The position numbers were made by a program, and so were the translations under genes. This document shows positions 1 through 9,908 of a stretch of 64,000 bases of DNA, piece after piece. The first letter of the stretch is position 1. Each line of letters opens with the position of its first letter. Below the pieces are notes generated by a model. It saw nothing but the letters and a program-made list of their open reading frames with translations. It was not told the DNA's origin and ran no database searches. Origin of the DNA: Parietichytrium sp. I65-24A (taxonomy: Eukaryota > Sar > Bigyra > Thraustochytrida > Thraustochytriidae); the NCBI GenBank assembly GCA_012862575.1, contig BLSF01000059.1:1-64000 (forward strand), in the 5' to 3' direction.

Positions 1-2
1 CC

Positions 3-785
3 TTGATGAACTATGGCGGTCCAGGAAGCACGCATTGGATTGGCGTCAAAACTGTACGCTGCATGTTGGGATTGTGCTCCATCGAGCGCGCAAGGGCTTA
101 CAGCTATGCACTGTACCTCTCTTCTGACGCCGCAAAGATTTGCAAGCCGTGCAAGACCATGGAGGAGGTCACCGAGAAGCTATTGCCGCTGCGCATATGC
201 GAGACCGAGGCTGAGAATGTCATGGAGGAGTATCAGCGCGAGATTGAAAGCCCTTCCTTTATGGAGTCCGAGTCGTTTGCAGGTGCCAAACCAGGCTATT
301 ACTTCTCCACCGGCCCCAAAGGACTAGGGTATTACAAAGACGCGAGTTCTTTGGTGTATAAAGCTTTGGACAGGGAAATCTCGTACCCAAGTCTCGTGCT
401 CCGCATGGTGATGCTCCGGGACGTGGATGGGCAGCACCTTGCTCATGGGTTCGATCGCACGCTTCTCGACCGTGTGCGCAAGGCGCAAGGTAACCGCAAG
501 CAAGGAACAGGCAAGGCATCTCTCCGCAAACTCAATAACTTTTTAGAGCGCAACGGGCAACTGAAGAAGGGTGCCATTCTCGAGTTCGTCCGCCTCCCAG
601 AAGGCGATCTTCGGGTTCGGCTGAACGGAGTGGAAGTGCTTGATGTGCAATCCGAAGCTTTGTCTTGGGCAATCTTTGATGCTTACATGGGTCCAAAGGG
701 CCACATGAGCAGCGCTTCTAAAGATGCATTTCTGGAGCGCTCTACGGAGATCGCCGACATCCTGAAAAAGCGGGATTGGAATTGA
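3..785 (+). CDS. Chalcone-isomerase-like domain protein, 5' end at or beyond window edge
   Basis: About 259 residues are readable from the first ATG at position 6, but the frame is open to the window edge, so the true start may lie upstream. The N-terminal part (GVKTVRCMLGLC, then a stretch reading ARAYSYALYLSSDAAK) resembles the strand that opens chalcone-isomerase-fold proteins. The C-terminal third (KKGAILEFVRLPEGDLRV, RLNGVEVLDVQSEAL, then AIFDAYMGPK) fits the family pattern of a KG turn, paired strands and a final alpha-helix before YLG. The family includes true flavonoid enzymes and non-catalytic fatty-acid-binding relatives. With no flavonoid context here, the fatty-acid-binding type is more likely (inference). 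No introns are evident. The next gene lies on the opposite strand about 430 bases away, so the pair is convergent. Confidence 0.62.
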   Translation: MMNYGGPGSTHWIGVKTVRCMLGLCSIERARAYSYALYLSSDAAKICKPCKTMEEVTEKLLPLRICETEAENVMEEYQREIESPSFMESESFAGAKPGYYFSTGPKGLGYYKDASSLVYKALDREISYPSLVLRMVMLRDVDGQHLAHGFDRTLLDRVRKAQGNRKQGTGKASLRKLNNFLERNGQLKKGAILEFVRLPEGDLRVRLNGVEVLDVQSEALSWAIFDAYMGPKGHMSSASKDAFLERSTEIADILKKRDWN

Positions 786-1211
786 ATTTTCTCTATTTTT
801 TTCACCTTGGGAAAACAGCAATACGTAATTAGAAATATATATTTAATTGGCCGTCTTGATGACGAGAACAACTTCTCGTACTGTTTTGTTGCGGCACCAT
901 CAAATCGTGCCTAAAGAACTACAAACAAATGGTCGCAAATATTAGTTCTTTAGTTTCATGAATTACGATTATCCGAGCTATAGCTCAGTTTTGTTCAAGT
1001 TGATATTAAATTATTTAAAAAAAAAAGTTTTCGGTGCGAAGATTGAAAACAGCTTTGAAGAATCTCCCACGGCTCGCGCGTCTTCGGCCGTGCAGACTTA
1101 ACCTTTCGCATGTTTGCGCTTGGAGAAGTTTAAAAATATATACAGAAAAACATCAAATCATAGTGGTGCACAGATCGGGCAATCGCTCGCATCGTGTGTC
1201 GGGCGTCATGG
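786..1211. other. AT-rich convergent intergenic spacer
   Basis: AT-rich DNA between two convergent stops, including a T-rich run just after the first gene and an A-run near 1018-1026. No coding signal was seen. It probably holds the two 3' untranslated regions. Confidence 0.5.
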
Positions 1212-1613
1212 CTACGAGAACCTGGACACATGCACCAAAATTAAAACGCAGACCAAGACCATGGACACGTCCACGGCAATCTGAAACGGTGACCGGGCTT
1301 GAGTTTCATAGGTCGAGGTCTGAAGTCTCGTCAACTCCTCTCTGGCGCTCTTGAGGGAGTCACAGATGAGCCTCTTCTTATTTTGCCTGCGAGACAGCTT
1401 CTCCGCGGACATCTCCCCTTCAACATCGCCCTCCCAGCACGATAGCGATAGCGATAGCTCCTTCGCAAAGTTAACTTGAAACTCTTCCGGGATCGTTTCC
1501 AAGCCGCACCTAAGCCTGGCCAGCGCAGGCCCCACTGACCGAGGCAAGTTCCTCCAATTTATGTACCCGCGCCTCCGTCCGCGCGTCTTCCGCCGCTCCA
1601 CTAGCGCGCACAT
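1212..1613 (-). CDS. Hypothetical small tail-anchored protein
   Basis: A frame of 133 residues from the first ATG; the frame stays open a little further upstream without an ATG. The N-terminus is basic (RRKTRGRRRG). A charged helical middle follows (AEKLSRRQNKKRLICDSLKS) and then one hydrophobic segment at the very C-terminus (about 112-130: IAVDVSMVLVCVLILVHV). This layout is typical of a tail-anchored membrane protein facing the cytosol, but I recognise no family. A CT-rich tract on the plus strand at 1835-1880, GA-rich on this gene's sense strand, lies about 220-265 bases upstream, as at other genes here. It could be the last exon of a longer gene. Confidence 0.4.
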   Translation of the reverse strand: MCALVERRKTRGRRRGYINWRNLPRSVGPALARLRCGLETIPEEFQVNFAKELSLSLSCWEGDVEGEMSAEKLSRRQNKKRLICDSLKSAREELTRLQTSTYETQARSPFQIAVDVSMVLVCVLILVHVSRFS

Positions 1614-2877
1614 TTCACATCCAACGAGCGGCGCCCAAGCCAAACGCCTCCAAAATTAGACCCAGATCGAAACCGGTCCCCGCTCCTCGCAGCCTCTAAA
1701 AAAAGACCCACCGTCCTCGATCGTCCTTGCCGGTACCGAGGACAGTGCAATGCAGCGGACGCGAATGAAAGAAATCTCCTCGTGAATATCGACACCAACT
1801 ACAAAAGCCTCACGAGCCTCGCGGCTGTGCGTACTCACTCTCTCTCTCTTTCGCATTGGTGGACTGCCCTCTCTCTCTCCACTTACTCCACTTCTCCCTC
1901 CCATCTACCGGAACCGATAGAGCACTTGGTAATAGTCGAGCATTTCAAAGCTACTCGCGGCGCTGACAAGTCCTACGCGGCGCTTCTACGATCAAGTAGG
2001 GTCCAGGTTTAAGACACACGTTACTTAAGTGGCTGCTTGGAGAAGGGCTAGCGTATGGGGATAAGATCGCTTAGCGCCTTGTGAACGAGGGGAAAGAGGT
2101 TGAAGGGGCGGAACTCCCCTGGGAGCCTCGTGATAGGATAAACAGTGAGAGTTATCTGGTCCTATTGTTTGGAATAGCATCTTAATGAAGTCCAACTTGC
2201 GAGCTTGAATACCCTACGTAGTTTGTTTATGGTAAACACTGGGACTGAGGGAAACACGCGTGTGGAGAGACTTGAGGAGCTTGATTGGCCGAGACGACTG
2301 CTAATTCAATAATTAAGAGAACAGTAGCACTGCAACCGATACGAACGAGCCTCTCATTCCTCGTGCCATCGCCGCCGTTCAACGCTAAGAGAAATCATAA
2401 ATGAGAGTAGGGCCACAGTAGTTCAGGGGTATCATTGAGAGTACCGGTGCGTGTGTTTCAAGCGCAGGCCTTGTCTTTGTCTTATTTTTCTGAACACTGT
2501 ATTTGATTTGATTTGATTGATCAAGAATCAAAACCGAAAGAGTTCGAATGTTGGAGTTCGATTGTTGTTAATTAATTGTAAAACAATTTCTAATTCCGTA
2601 TAAAATTAAAAAAGATTCCAAGATTCGAGAAGATTCTTTTGGTGAGCGGAATCGTTGGATTGGTGAACCTCGCTCGCAGACACATCAGTGTCGGCGGAAA
2701 GTTCATAGTTATGTTCGGCCTTCAAATGAATGAATAAAGTTGGCGTTGACTTTGGATTTGCGACTGGTGGCGAAATCACTCAGCATCACTTTACATCCTC
2801 GTGTGTTGCGAAAAGAAAAGTCTTTGCCGTCCCTTCCGTCCTGACTAGCTAGGGGCTACCCGAATTATTAGCGAAAA
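1614..2877. other. Intergenic region with a CT tract and a tRNA-like relic
   Basis: No convincing gene was seen. The stretch holds CT-rich runs at about 1835-1851 and 1868-1880, a block near 2412-2485 that keeps a box-A-like word (TAGTTCAGGGG) but folds into no intact tRNA, and AT-rich DNA around 2490-2640. Confidence 0.45.
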
Positions 2878-3139
2878 TGTCCCCAATTGAATCTTTAGCT
2901 CAGGATGTGGGGCTTGACACTCTGAAAAGAGTCTCCGTGCGAATTTGGATGGGAAACTCGTTCCTGTGATCGTAAAGGATTTCGAAATTCGGCTGTGCAA
3001 GTCCAAGCTGGTGTCCGACGCTAGATTCAAAGAAATTGTCCACAACGCCGAGATTCACAACAGTTGGCCTTGCGAAGGAAGCGTGAATCTGCCACAGCGA
3101 GTCATGCGCAAAGCGAAAAGGATTTTCTCGACACTGTAA
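2878..3139 (+). pseudogene. Possible small broken gene, unrecognised
   Basis: From an ATG at 2878 one frame reads a protein-like stretch (MSPIESLAQDVGLDTLKRVS and a few more residues) and stops at about 2970. An overlapping frame, open from about 2918, carries another protein-like stretch (KLVPVIVKDFEIRLCKSKL and on) to a stop at 3139. Together they look like one coding region that changes frame near 2945-2955. The change could be a mutation, a very short unrecognised intron or a sequencing error. No family was recognised, and chance cannot be excluded for pieces this short. Confidence 0.25.
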
Positions 3140-3807
3140 AGCAAAATCGATTTAATTCTCAGTATTCAATTATTCAGAACTCAGATTCAGATGTTTGGGA
3201 TGGAGCTTGCGTCGGCTTGTGATAGCGGGATGTGTGCAGATGGAGCGACAAGAACCCAACTCATCAGGCAAATTGACAGCCTCCAGCTCTGCAGCGGGCG
3301 ACTCTACTAGTAGGAACCCATGAAAACGAGCAAAGCAAGAAAACGAACGCGTGAAGGGATGATTGAGCCTATCGGCGAGTTGTTGCCGGAAGAAGCGAGG
3401 GTCCGAGACCTTCGATTCTTGTCGGCGGGACAAGTTGAAAAGATGCCGGAAGGCGCGACGTGATTGAAATAGCTTTCCTCGTCGTGATTACTTTTAAAAA
3501 TTTGGATACGCGCAGTCTCAGGGTCGTCGTGAGCAACAACATGACAGCAACGAGGAAGGATAGTTCTTCTTCACAGTCAATGAGTTTTGTTTTTTCGTAG
3601 CTAGAAATGAAGGTTGCCATGTCACCGTCAGACTGAACGAACATGCAGATACATACGCGGGAGCTGCGAGGTTGGGTTCGTCGAACAAGATGGAGAAGAA
3701 AAAGAACAGTCAGAGGTGCGAGACGGCCCGCAGAATCTCATTTGGTTAGCTGTCGATGACGCGAGACATTACGATAGGAAGCCAGATTTTTTTTTAATGA
3801 AGTTAGG
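3140..3807. other. Intergenic region, only fragmentary frames
   Basis: Short protein-like fragments on the plus strand around 3240-3460 (for example EGMIEPIGELLPEEARVRDL) change frame repeatedly and have no recognisable homology. No gene can be supported. Confidence 0.35.
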
Positions 3808-4767
3808 TTAGACGAGCGCCCCGCCACCGTCTCTCTTGCCCAGCTTGGGAAGAGGGATGAAGACGCTGGTTGTTTTTTTGAAGTTTTCGTAGTCAGGCTG
3901 ACCTCCCCACCTCTTTTCGGCCTTTTGCTCGAGGAGACGCACACCAGACACAAAGTAGATGAGGCAAAAGATGAAGACTGGGGAGATCACCGCTACCCAC
4001 TGAGTGCCTGTCAAAGTGGACGCGCAGAGAATAAACATGCCTGTCCACAAGGTGACCTCGCCGAAATAATTTGGGTGCCTGCTGTAATACCAAAGCCCTG
4101 TCTCGATGAATTTGCCGTGATTGTCAGGATTTCGGCGCCAAACGCGCTTCTCGCGGTCGGCCTCCACCTCGATGATGAAGCCAAAAGCCCAAATACAAAT
4201 CCCAACGATGTCCAAGGCGGTGAGAGCGCTGTCTGTTGTGCTTGCAACAGTAACGAAAACCGCATAGGCAGTGAGGAATACCCATAGCGCTTGAAGAGTC
4301 CAAGCCACCAGAAAGCGAATAGGGTTGGGCTTGATCACATCAAAGCGATCGTCTTTCCCATCCGCTCGAATGCGCATGAACAAGAAGCTGCCCAGCCGAA
4401 TCGCCCAGACGAAAACCAGGGCGCAGGCTATAGTGGGCCGCAGCCGTAAAGTCTTGTCCGTCGAGTACCCTGCAGCGTAACCGTAGCTGGTGCAAACCAA
4501 ATACGTCAGGGAGCCAGTGAGGTCGTAGAACATCTCCGTCTGCAAGAGATACGCCGGAATGAATGCTCCAATATTGATCACAAAAGAAATGACGCAGATG
4601 GTCTCCACGATCGTGATGCCCCACAAATAGTCGCCCAACCATGGGTCTTCTCTCCCTTTTCCCAAATAGGACAACCCGGCACCTACTCCCAAGACCACGA
4701 AGAACACCACCACGCCGACTACCTTTCGCGCCGTCGAGGACGACTTTGGCACATCCACGTCCGACAT
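3808..4767 (-). CDS. DUF1295 / steroid 5-alpha-reductase-like membrane protein
   Basis: A 319-residue multi-spanning membrane protein starting at MSDVDVPKSS; the frame continues upstream but without an ATG. About seven or eight hydrophobic segments are visible, for example near residues 15-35, 55-80, 110-140, 160-185 and 190-215. The C-terminal signature GLWYYSRHPNYFGEVTLW, about residues 230-247, is the hallmark of DUF1295 and related 3-oxo-5-alpha-steroid 4-dehydrogenase or sterol-reductase-type proteins, where the HPNY segment lies by the NADPH site. The ending KRWGGQPDYENFKKTTSVFIP also fits. The likely role is a reductase or methyltransferase-fold enzyme of lipid metabolism in the endoplasmic reticulum. 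The substrate cannot be told from sequence. Confidence 0.75.
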   Translation of the reverse strand: MSDVDVPKSSSTARKVVGVVVFFVVLGVGAGLSYLGKGREDPWLGDYLWGITIVETICVISFVINIGAFIPAYLLQTEMFYDLTGSLTYLVCTSYGYAAGYSTDKTLRLRPTIACALVFVWAIRLGSFLFMRIRADGKDDRFDVIKPNPIRFLVAWTLQALWVFLTAYAVFVTVASTTDSALTALDIVGICIWAFGFIIEVEADREKRVWRRNPDNHGKFIETGLWYYSRHPNYFGEVTLWTGMFILCASTLTGTQWVAVISPVFIFCLIYFVSGVRLLEQKAEKRWGGQPDYENFKKTTSVFIPLPKLGKRDGGGALV

Positions 4768-5297
4768 TCTGCCTAGCGCCAAGCCCCCCCTCCCACAAAT
4801 CAGGCGGAGAAGGTACTTTCTTTCGCAAAGCCTCGAGCGACGCTTCCCAATCAATCAACCAACCAACTAATCAACGAACAAATTAATAAACAACGCGGCA
4901 ACGCCACGAGTCGCTGGAGATGCGTGTGAAAAAAAACGGTTTGCCGGACCCACAACACTCCTCGGAGGACCCTTCACCCAGCTGTCGCGACCACTAGGTG
5001 GCAGCTGCTCAGATCACAGAGAGTATGTGGAGCAAGTAAGTTTTTTGAGTTTCTGGGTGTAGGAAGTGTAGGAAAAGAGAAGCTCCTCTTTCGGGTGTGC
5101 ACAGATTCTATTTCTGTATAGCTGAGGCCTAAACGAACAGAGAACATGACATCTAGCCATGACCAGTAAACTCGACCGTGAACAAGTACGATTGAAGAGA
5201 GCTGGAAGCATATTGAAAAGCGCGAGAAGGAATGAGAGGAAATCGATGATCGAGAGGAGATGTACATTGTGTATTGTGTATTGTAGAGAATGTTCGC
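4768..5297. other. Spacer between two minus-strand genes
   Basis: This is the 5' region of the DUF1295 gene and the 3' region of the PH-domain gene. It includes a short tandem CAATCAACCAACCAACTAATCAACGAAC-type run near 4848-4880. No gene was seen. Confidence 0.4.
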
Positions 5298-6875
5298 TCA
5301 AGAGTAGCGACCAAGGCCGTGAGGGGCGCCTGAAGCGGTCTCGCGGCGCTTTCCGAGAATGCAGCCGTGCAAGGCATGCGCAAAGGCGCCGACCTCGTCC
5401 AAGTCAGTTGAACCAAACTTGCAAATTCGGCGAGCTTTTGCTTCGTGTGAAAACGTACTGGACCTTGCGCCGCCGTAAAGGTCATCCGTGACATTTTCAC
5501 GAAAAACAGTGTAAAAAATTTGTCGACCGTCGTCCATCATGGAGTACGTGTGCTTGATCGTAGGCTTACGGATATACATCGCCGCATGCAGACTATAAAC
5601 AATGCGCGCCGGACGCTGCGCTTCGTACTCCGTGTTTGAGTCGTAAAATTTGACCGCATTCTTGGAAACAACGAAAAACATTTCTTTCCACTTTCTGAAC
5701 ACCTTTTTGCTGCTGACACGAACCAAGATCTTGCCAACGAGCTCGCCATTGATCATTACAAAACTTGACGGCATTTCCTTCTTGAAACCTCCCGAGAACG
5801 GATGCGGGGCAACCATGCTTGCCGCTTCCTCGTCAAATTGATCCTGGAGTTGCTTTGCGATTTGAAAGTCGGATTCCTCCTCGCTGTCCAGCTCCGTTTT
5901 AGGTGACGTAGAATCGTCGTCTGAATCAGAGTCATCGAACTCGCTCTCGCGTGTAGTGATCGGAGGCCGCTGCTGGGTGCTATTCGCTCCTGCGCCGGCG
6001 GCTGTGTGGCTTGGGATCGAGTCCCATGCCGGTGGTAACGACGTCGGAGCAGACGGAGCAGGAATTGTTTTGTCATTCGCAACAACTTCCTGGACCACCG
6101 ATTTGTCTCCAGACTGCTCCAAAATGTCCAAAGCAAGCGTTATCTTGGTAGGTAGCAAGTTAGCTTGTGCGCACAACGAGCGGTATTCATACTCCGTCAC
6201 AGAGCCGGTCCGGTAGAAATGCGTCAGTCTTTCCATCACGCTCACTGTATCAATTCGCGAAGCTTTGACGGGTTTTGGCGGCTGGAATGGGTCGAACATG
6301 TTGAGCACCGAAGGATCCTGGGACTGGCTGCTCGTACTGCTCACGCTTGGACCGCGCCCCCGCTCTTGATGCTGATTACCGTAATTATTCGACTGCGCAT
6401 CGCCCCACGATCCAAAGCTCGCCGACGCCGGTCGGCCGCCAGGCTGCTGGTGCTGAATGTAGCCGCCACCTTGATTCTGCGAAGGCATGCCATGCATAGC
6501 TGGGCCGCTCTGATTCTGGTAAAACGGAGGTGTTTGGTGCTGTTGCTGAGGTTGAGGTGGCTGGCCATAGCTCTGGGATCCAAAGCTCTGCAAAGAGTTG
6601 TGAAAGGTGCCCGACCCCGCGTGTGGTCCCATGGAAACCGGCCGCTGATTCTGACTAGCCATGCTCGGGTACCCGCCAGAAAACGACTGCGAATGATGCT
6701 GCATTTGCGGCGCCTCGCCCGGCCCTCTCTTCTGCATCCCCGGTGGTGGGCCGTTCAACCCTCCTCCTTTTGAACCCCACCCGTCCATCCCCACGCTCCC
6801 TTGCAGCTGCTGGTGCTGCTGCTGGGGCTGGTGCTGGGGATGGTACTGCTGCTGATACTGCTGCTGATACTGCAT
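5298..6875 (-). CDS. Gln-rich PH-like domain protein
   Basis: A 525-residue protein starting at MQYQQQYQQQ; the six upstream codons lack an ATG. The first about 200 residues are low-complexity Q/G/P/S-rich. A short motif NMFDPFQPPKP follows, then a helical segment around 215-265 (MERLTHFYRTGSVTEYEYRS), then an acidic Ser/Asp stretch. Residues about 375-510 look like a PH-type fold: GELVGKILVRVSSKKVFRKW, KEMFFVVSKNAVKFYD, and a terminal helix DEVGAFAHALHGC. Such domains usually bind phosphoinositides or proteins at membranes. The DPF motif is the type that binds adaptor appendages, so a role in vesicle traffic is possible (inference). No named orthologue was recognised. Confidence 0.6.
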   Translation of the reverse strand: MQYQQQYQQQYHPQHQPQQQHQQLQGSVGMDGWGSKGGGLNGPPPGMQKRGPGEAPQMQHHSQSFSGGYPSMASQNQRPVSMGPHAGSGTFHNSLQSFGSQSYGQPPQPQQQHQTPPFYQNQSGPAMHGMPSQNQGGGYIQHQQPGGRPASASFGSWGDAQSNNYGNQHQERGRGPSVSSTSSQSQDPSVLNMFDPFQPPKPVKASRIDTVSVMERLTHFYRTGSVTEYEYRSLCAQANLLPTKITLALDILEQSGDKSVVQEVVANDKTIPAPSAPTSLPPAWDSIPSHTAAGAGANSTQQRPPITTRESEFDDSDSDDDSTSPKTELDSEEESDFQIAKQLQDQFDEEAASMVAPHPFSGGFKKEMPSSFVMINGELVGKILVRVSSKKVFRKWKEMFFVVSKNAVKFYDSNTEYEAQRPARIVYSLHAAMYIRKPTIKHTYSMMDDGRQIFYTVFRENVTDDLYGGARSSTFSHEAKARRICKFGSTDLDEVGAFAHALHGCILGKRRETASGAPHGLGRYS

Positions 6876-7915
6876 TGCGAAAGTGCCACTCACTGGCTCT
6901 GTCTAGCTCCCACACCTCCAACCACCACACCGCTCTCGTGCGTTTCAACGTTTACCCGATTCAACGTTTCGTCGATTCAGAGTTTCCCCGATTCGCAGGT
7001 CCTCGCTCACGTGTTGGCGCCCTGCCTGCGCACGCCAATTCCCCGACTCTCATCTATCTCTTGTGTCAACGAGTTGCTGTTCTTCCCTCTACTTAGTATT
7101 ATTCGTAGCTGCTAGAGCTAGAAACTTCCTCACGCAATTTCGCTTTTACTAACTTACTAGCTCGGTGGGGTAGTGCGTCTATGTGTCTCGGTAGTCTCGC
7201 TTACCCCTCGGCGATTTTACATCTTGCTTTACCTTACTATGACCCTCTAATGGCTGGGTAGCGTTTCTGTAGCTAGCTAGCCGGCCACTATGGTTCTCGT
7301 ATGCAGATGGTGGATACTGCTATCTTGAGCTATAGTCGACGGGTAGAGGGTTTGCTGCCGAAGAAATAGCACGTACGGGAAGCCTAGGAGATGCACTAGC
7401 GCTGCATTCAGTGTAGTTGGCAGCGAGCGTTGGGGATGAATAAACGATGAATGCATGAATGCAAGTATTCAGTTGGGCATTGAGTGAATGAGTGAGGTGA
7501 TTTCACGCGATGAGAGACCTGCCCACTTACGAAAGTGGGTGAGTGTGGGAAAGTGGGTATGTTTGTTTATTTTCTTTCCATTGTTGTTGTTGTTGTTGAT
7601 TGACTGTTGATTGACTGTTGATTGATTTTGATTTCGAGAGAATCTGAAGTAAGTCTGACTTGTGAACTTTGGATTCTGAGAGAGAGGTCGAAAGAAGGTC
7701 GTTCATGTTGTGTGAATTCTTTCGAGCTCAGAAATAATAATTCACTTGAGATGGAGAAGAATCATTGTCTAGAAAATAAAGGTAGATGGAGAGTCTTTTA
7801 CAGAGCTGTCTCAACCAAGCAGGTGGAGCTTTTGTTGAACAGGCTTCGATGCTCTGGTATCGAGGAATGACCCGCCGGAGCCGTGAGAGATATTTTGCGG
7901 GGTCGCCTCGGGCAG
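6876..7915. other. Intergenic region with simple repeats
   Basis: About 1 kb upstream of the PH-domain gene and downstream of AP4M1. A tandem TTGATTGACTG-type repeat with a TTG run lies at about 7580-7630. No gene was seen; short frames here have no protein character. Confidence 0.4.
7580..7630. repeat. Short tandem repeat TTG / TTGATTGACTG
   Basis: A run of TTG triplets passes into two to three copies of an 11-base unit TTGATTGACTG. Confidence 0.6.
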
Positions 7916-9247
7916 CTAGAAACGGCAGACATATGACGCCGATTGTGTAACATACCTCACCCACCTGTGCGGATTGTACGTTCTGTTGTTCTCCACGATG
8001 CGCAAGTATTTGACCTGCAGGTTGGATGCGTTAAACATGGGGATTTCGAAAGAAAGAGAGATCGGCCCGATCTCGCGTCGAATGCTGGCGCTTATTGGCT
8101 CCTTCAACGAGATTTTAATCCGCATGGTGTGCTCGGCTCCCCCGGCAAACTTTTTGATGCTCCAGATAACCTTGTTGTCCTTAGTCTTGTACTCGGCAGA
8201 CTGACCTGCGGCGGACGCTCCCGAGTCCAGCTTGGTGGAAACTCCATTGGCGGCCTTGTTCGGAACCGGCACGATGCACTGCACGTTCCCGCCAAAGTTG
8301 TTTTGAGGCAAGTCGGCCCGTATTTTCACGACCACCTCTATCTGAGTTGGGTTGGACTCGTCGATATACGGGTATATGCGGAACGGGGCGACAAAGTCTC
8401 CAGTAATTCGATAATTCATCAGGGAGAACTCCCCGTCAGGAGGGACAAAGTTGAGCGTTCGCATAGATTCAAACTCATCTAGCCTGACACATTCATGGAA
8501 GTTGCAGTCATCTAAAACCACAGCTCCGTAGTTCGCAGCGCCAAGCTCTTTTCCGACAATGAGATCCTCGTTGAGCGCGAGACGGAGCGGGGGATTGCCC
8601 GCCAAGTAACTCTTCATCTGTATGCTACCTTCGATGGACGAGGAAAGGATATATCCACTACTATTGAACAACATGGTGAGCCGCTCCAGAATATCCACAA
8701 AAATCTCGTTCCTCTGCTGCCCAGACGTCAAGGTGACCGGTTTATACACGGAGGAGGACGGAGTCGTCTTTTGATTCACTGTTGGTACCTTGAAGGCGTT
8801 GGCCTGCTTGATCATGTCCACGATAATCGGCTCGTTGTGAACATGTACTTTGAGTTGTTCTGTCGAGGTGCACTGCGGGTACCCATAGTCGAGTACTTCA
8901 TCCACAAGCTCGTAGAGCAAAACGAAATTTTTCCGCAAGCTCTCTTCTGACAATACACCGCAATAGTCTTTGAATAGCTTGGCCAGACGGTTGAGCAGCT
9001 CCAGCACAAAGTTTGGCGACACGTTATACTTGGTCGTGCACACAAAATACAGCCCGTTCTGTTTGATGAAAATATAGCTCACCCCGTCAAGATTGAAGCA
9101 CGGTGGCGCCTCGCCGCCGCCTTGCCAAAACTTGACGTTCCTGAAGAAGATCTCCGCGCTGCCCTTGGGAACGTCCGTCCTGTAGTCCCGCGACAGGATG
9201 GTGTCCCCGCGCGGGCTCATAACGTACAGCTGCGACACCGAATACAT
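7916..9247 (-). CDS. AP4M1: AP-4 adaptor complex subunit mu
   Basis: A 443-residue intronless frame starting MYSVSQLYVMSPRGD. The N-terminal longin domain (about 1-140) reads SRDYRTDVPKGSAEIFFRNV and later VLSEESLRKNFVLLYELVDE. This matches AP-4 mu of plants and animals more closely than AP-1, AP-2 or AP-3. The mu-homology domain (about 175-443) opens with RNEIFVDILERLTMLFNSSG and contains SIQMKSYLAGNPPLRLALNE, the typical cargo-binding half. AP-4 sorts cargo at the trans-Golgi network, and this subunit reads tyrosine-based sorting signals. Length is normal for the family (about 450). The stop is TAG at 7916-7918. Confidence 0.93.
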   Translation of the reverse strand: MYSVSQLYVMSPRGDTILSRDYRTDVPKGSAEIFFRNVKFWQGGGEAPPCFNLDGVSYIFIKQNGLYFVCTTKYNVSPNFVLELLNRLAKLFKDYCGVLSEESLRKNFVLLYELVDEVLDYGYPQCTSTEQLKVHVHNEPIIVDMIKQANAFKVPTVNQKTTPSSSVYKPVTLTSGQQRNEIFVDILERLTMLFNSSGYILSSSIEGSIQMKSYLAGNPPLRLALNEDLIVGKELGAANYGAVVLDDCNFHECVRLDEFESMRTLNFVPPDGEFSLMNYRITGDFVAPFRIYPYIDESNPTQIEVVVKIRADLPQNNFGGNVQCIVPVPNKAANGVSTKLDSGASAAGQSAEYKTKDNKVIWSIKKFAGGAEHTMRIKISLKEPISASIRREIGPISLSFEIPMFNASNLQVKYLRIVENNRTYNPHRWVRYVTQSASYVCRF

Positions 9248-9908
9248 TGCTCCACTTCACCTGGCCTCCTCTCCTGATGCCCAACCCTCCTGCCTCGCCA
9301 GCCAGTTCTCAGTGCAATGCTCCCTCGTCAAGCCTCTTAAAGCCTTTCTGCCTGGTCGTCTCCAGCTCGTGGATATTCTCAGTATCCAGCTGCTACTCGA
9401 AACTTGTTCTTGTTGTCAGTCAATCATCGAAGATAGATGACGATAACGAGAGGCAATGTTATTGTTATTAGCTAGTGCGTACTCTCATTCGTACTCGTCC
9501 CCGGCTGATGTGCAAACTTTTGCGAGCATTGCAGCAAGGGATGAAAGCTCGTGGTCTAACGGAAGGAGAACAAAGGGAGGAAAACATATTTTTGTAGTTA
9601 TTGTTCTTTGGCGTGGCAGGAATGTGTTCGATGCACGGTGTCCATCGGACCAGGACTATCGAACATCGGCAAATCGTTTTCAAGAAGATAGTGGACATGG
9701 CGTGCCTCCACGTCGAACTGGCGTGGCACGAGGAATCCACATGGTTGCTCGAGTGTGTACGCGCAAGCTGGCTTTTAGCTGGCGCGCAGAGATGTCCGAG
9801 AATGTCTTCTCCGCCTCGCGATCCATGCGTTATGTAACAAACGAAATAAAAGCAAAAACCGAATAGTAATGTCGCACCAGAGGAGCGACTAGTCATGGAA
9901 AGACTGCC
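9248..9908. other. Intergenic region between AP4M1 and MOG1
   Basis: This is the 5' region of AP4M1 and the 3' region of MOG1. Overlapping frames of about 136-142 codons on both strands have Ser/Cys-rich compositions and no recognisable domain. No gene is supported. Confidence 0.4.

Noticed and set aside
2405-2490. An intact tRNA gene
   Set aside because: Only box A fits well. The acceptor and T stems do not pair, so it is kept only as a low-interest relic.
3160-3463. Protein-like fragments on the plus strand
   Set aside because: They change frame several times within 300 bases, have no recognisable homology and no usable splice sites, so no gene could be supported.
5153-5500. Alternative frames over the 3' end of the PH-domain gene
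   Set aside because: They are shadows in other frames of a gene with a clear fold.
9456-9896. Overlapping frames of about 136 and 142 codons on both strands
   Set aside because: Ser/Cys-rich, overlapping each other, with no domain or codon bias like the neighbouring genes.
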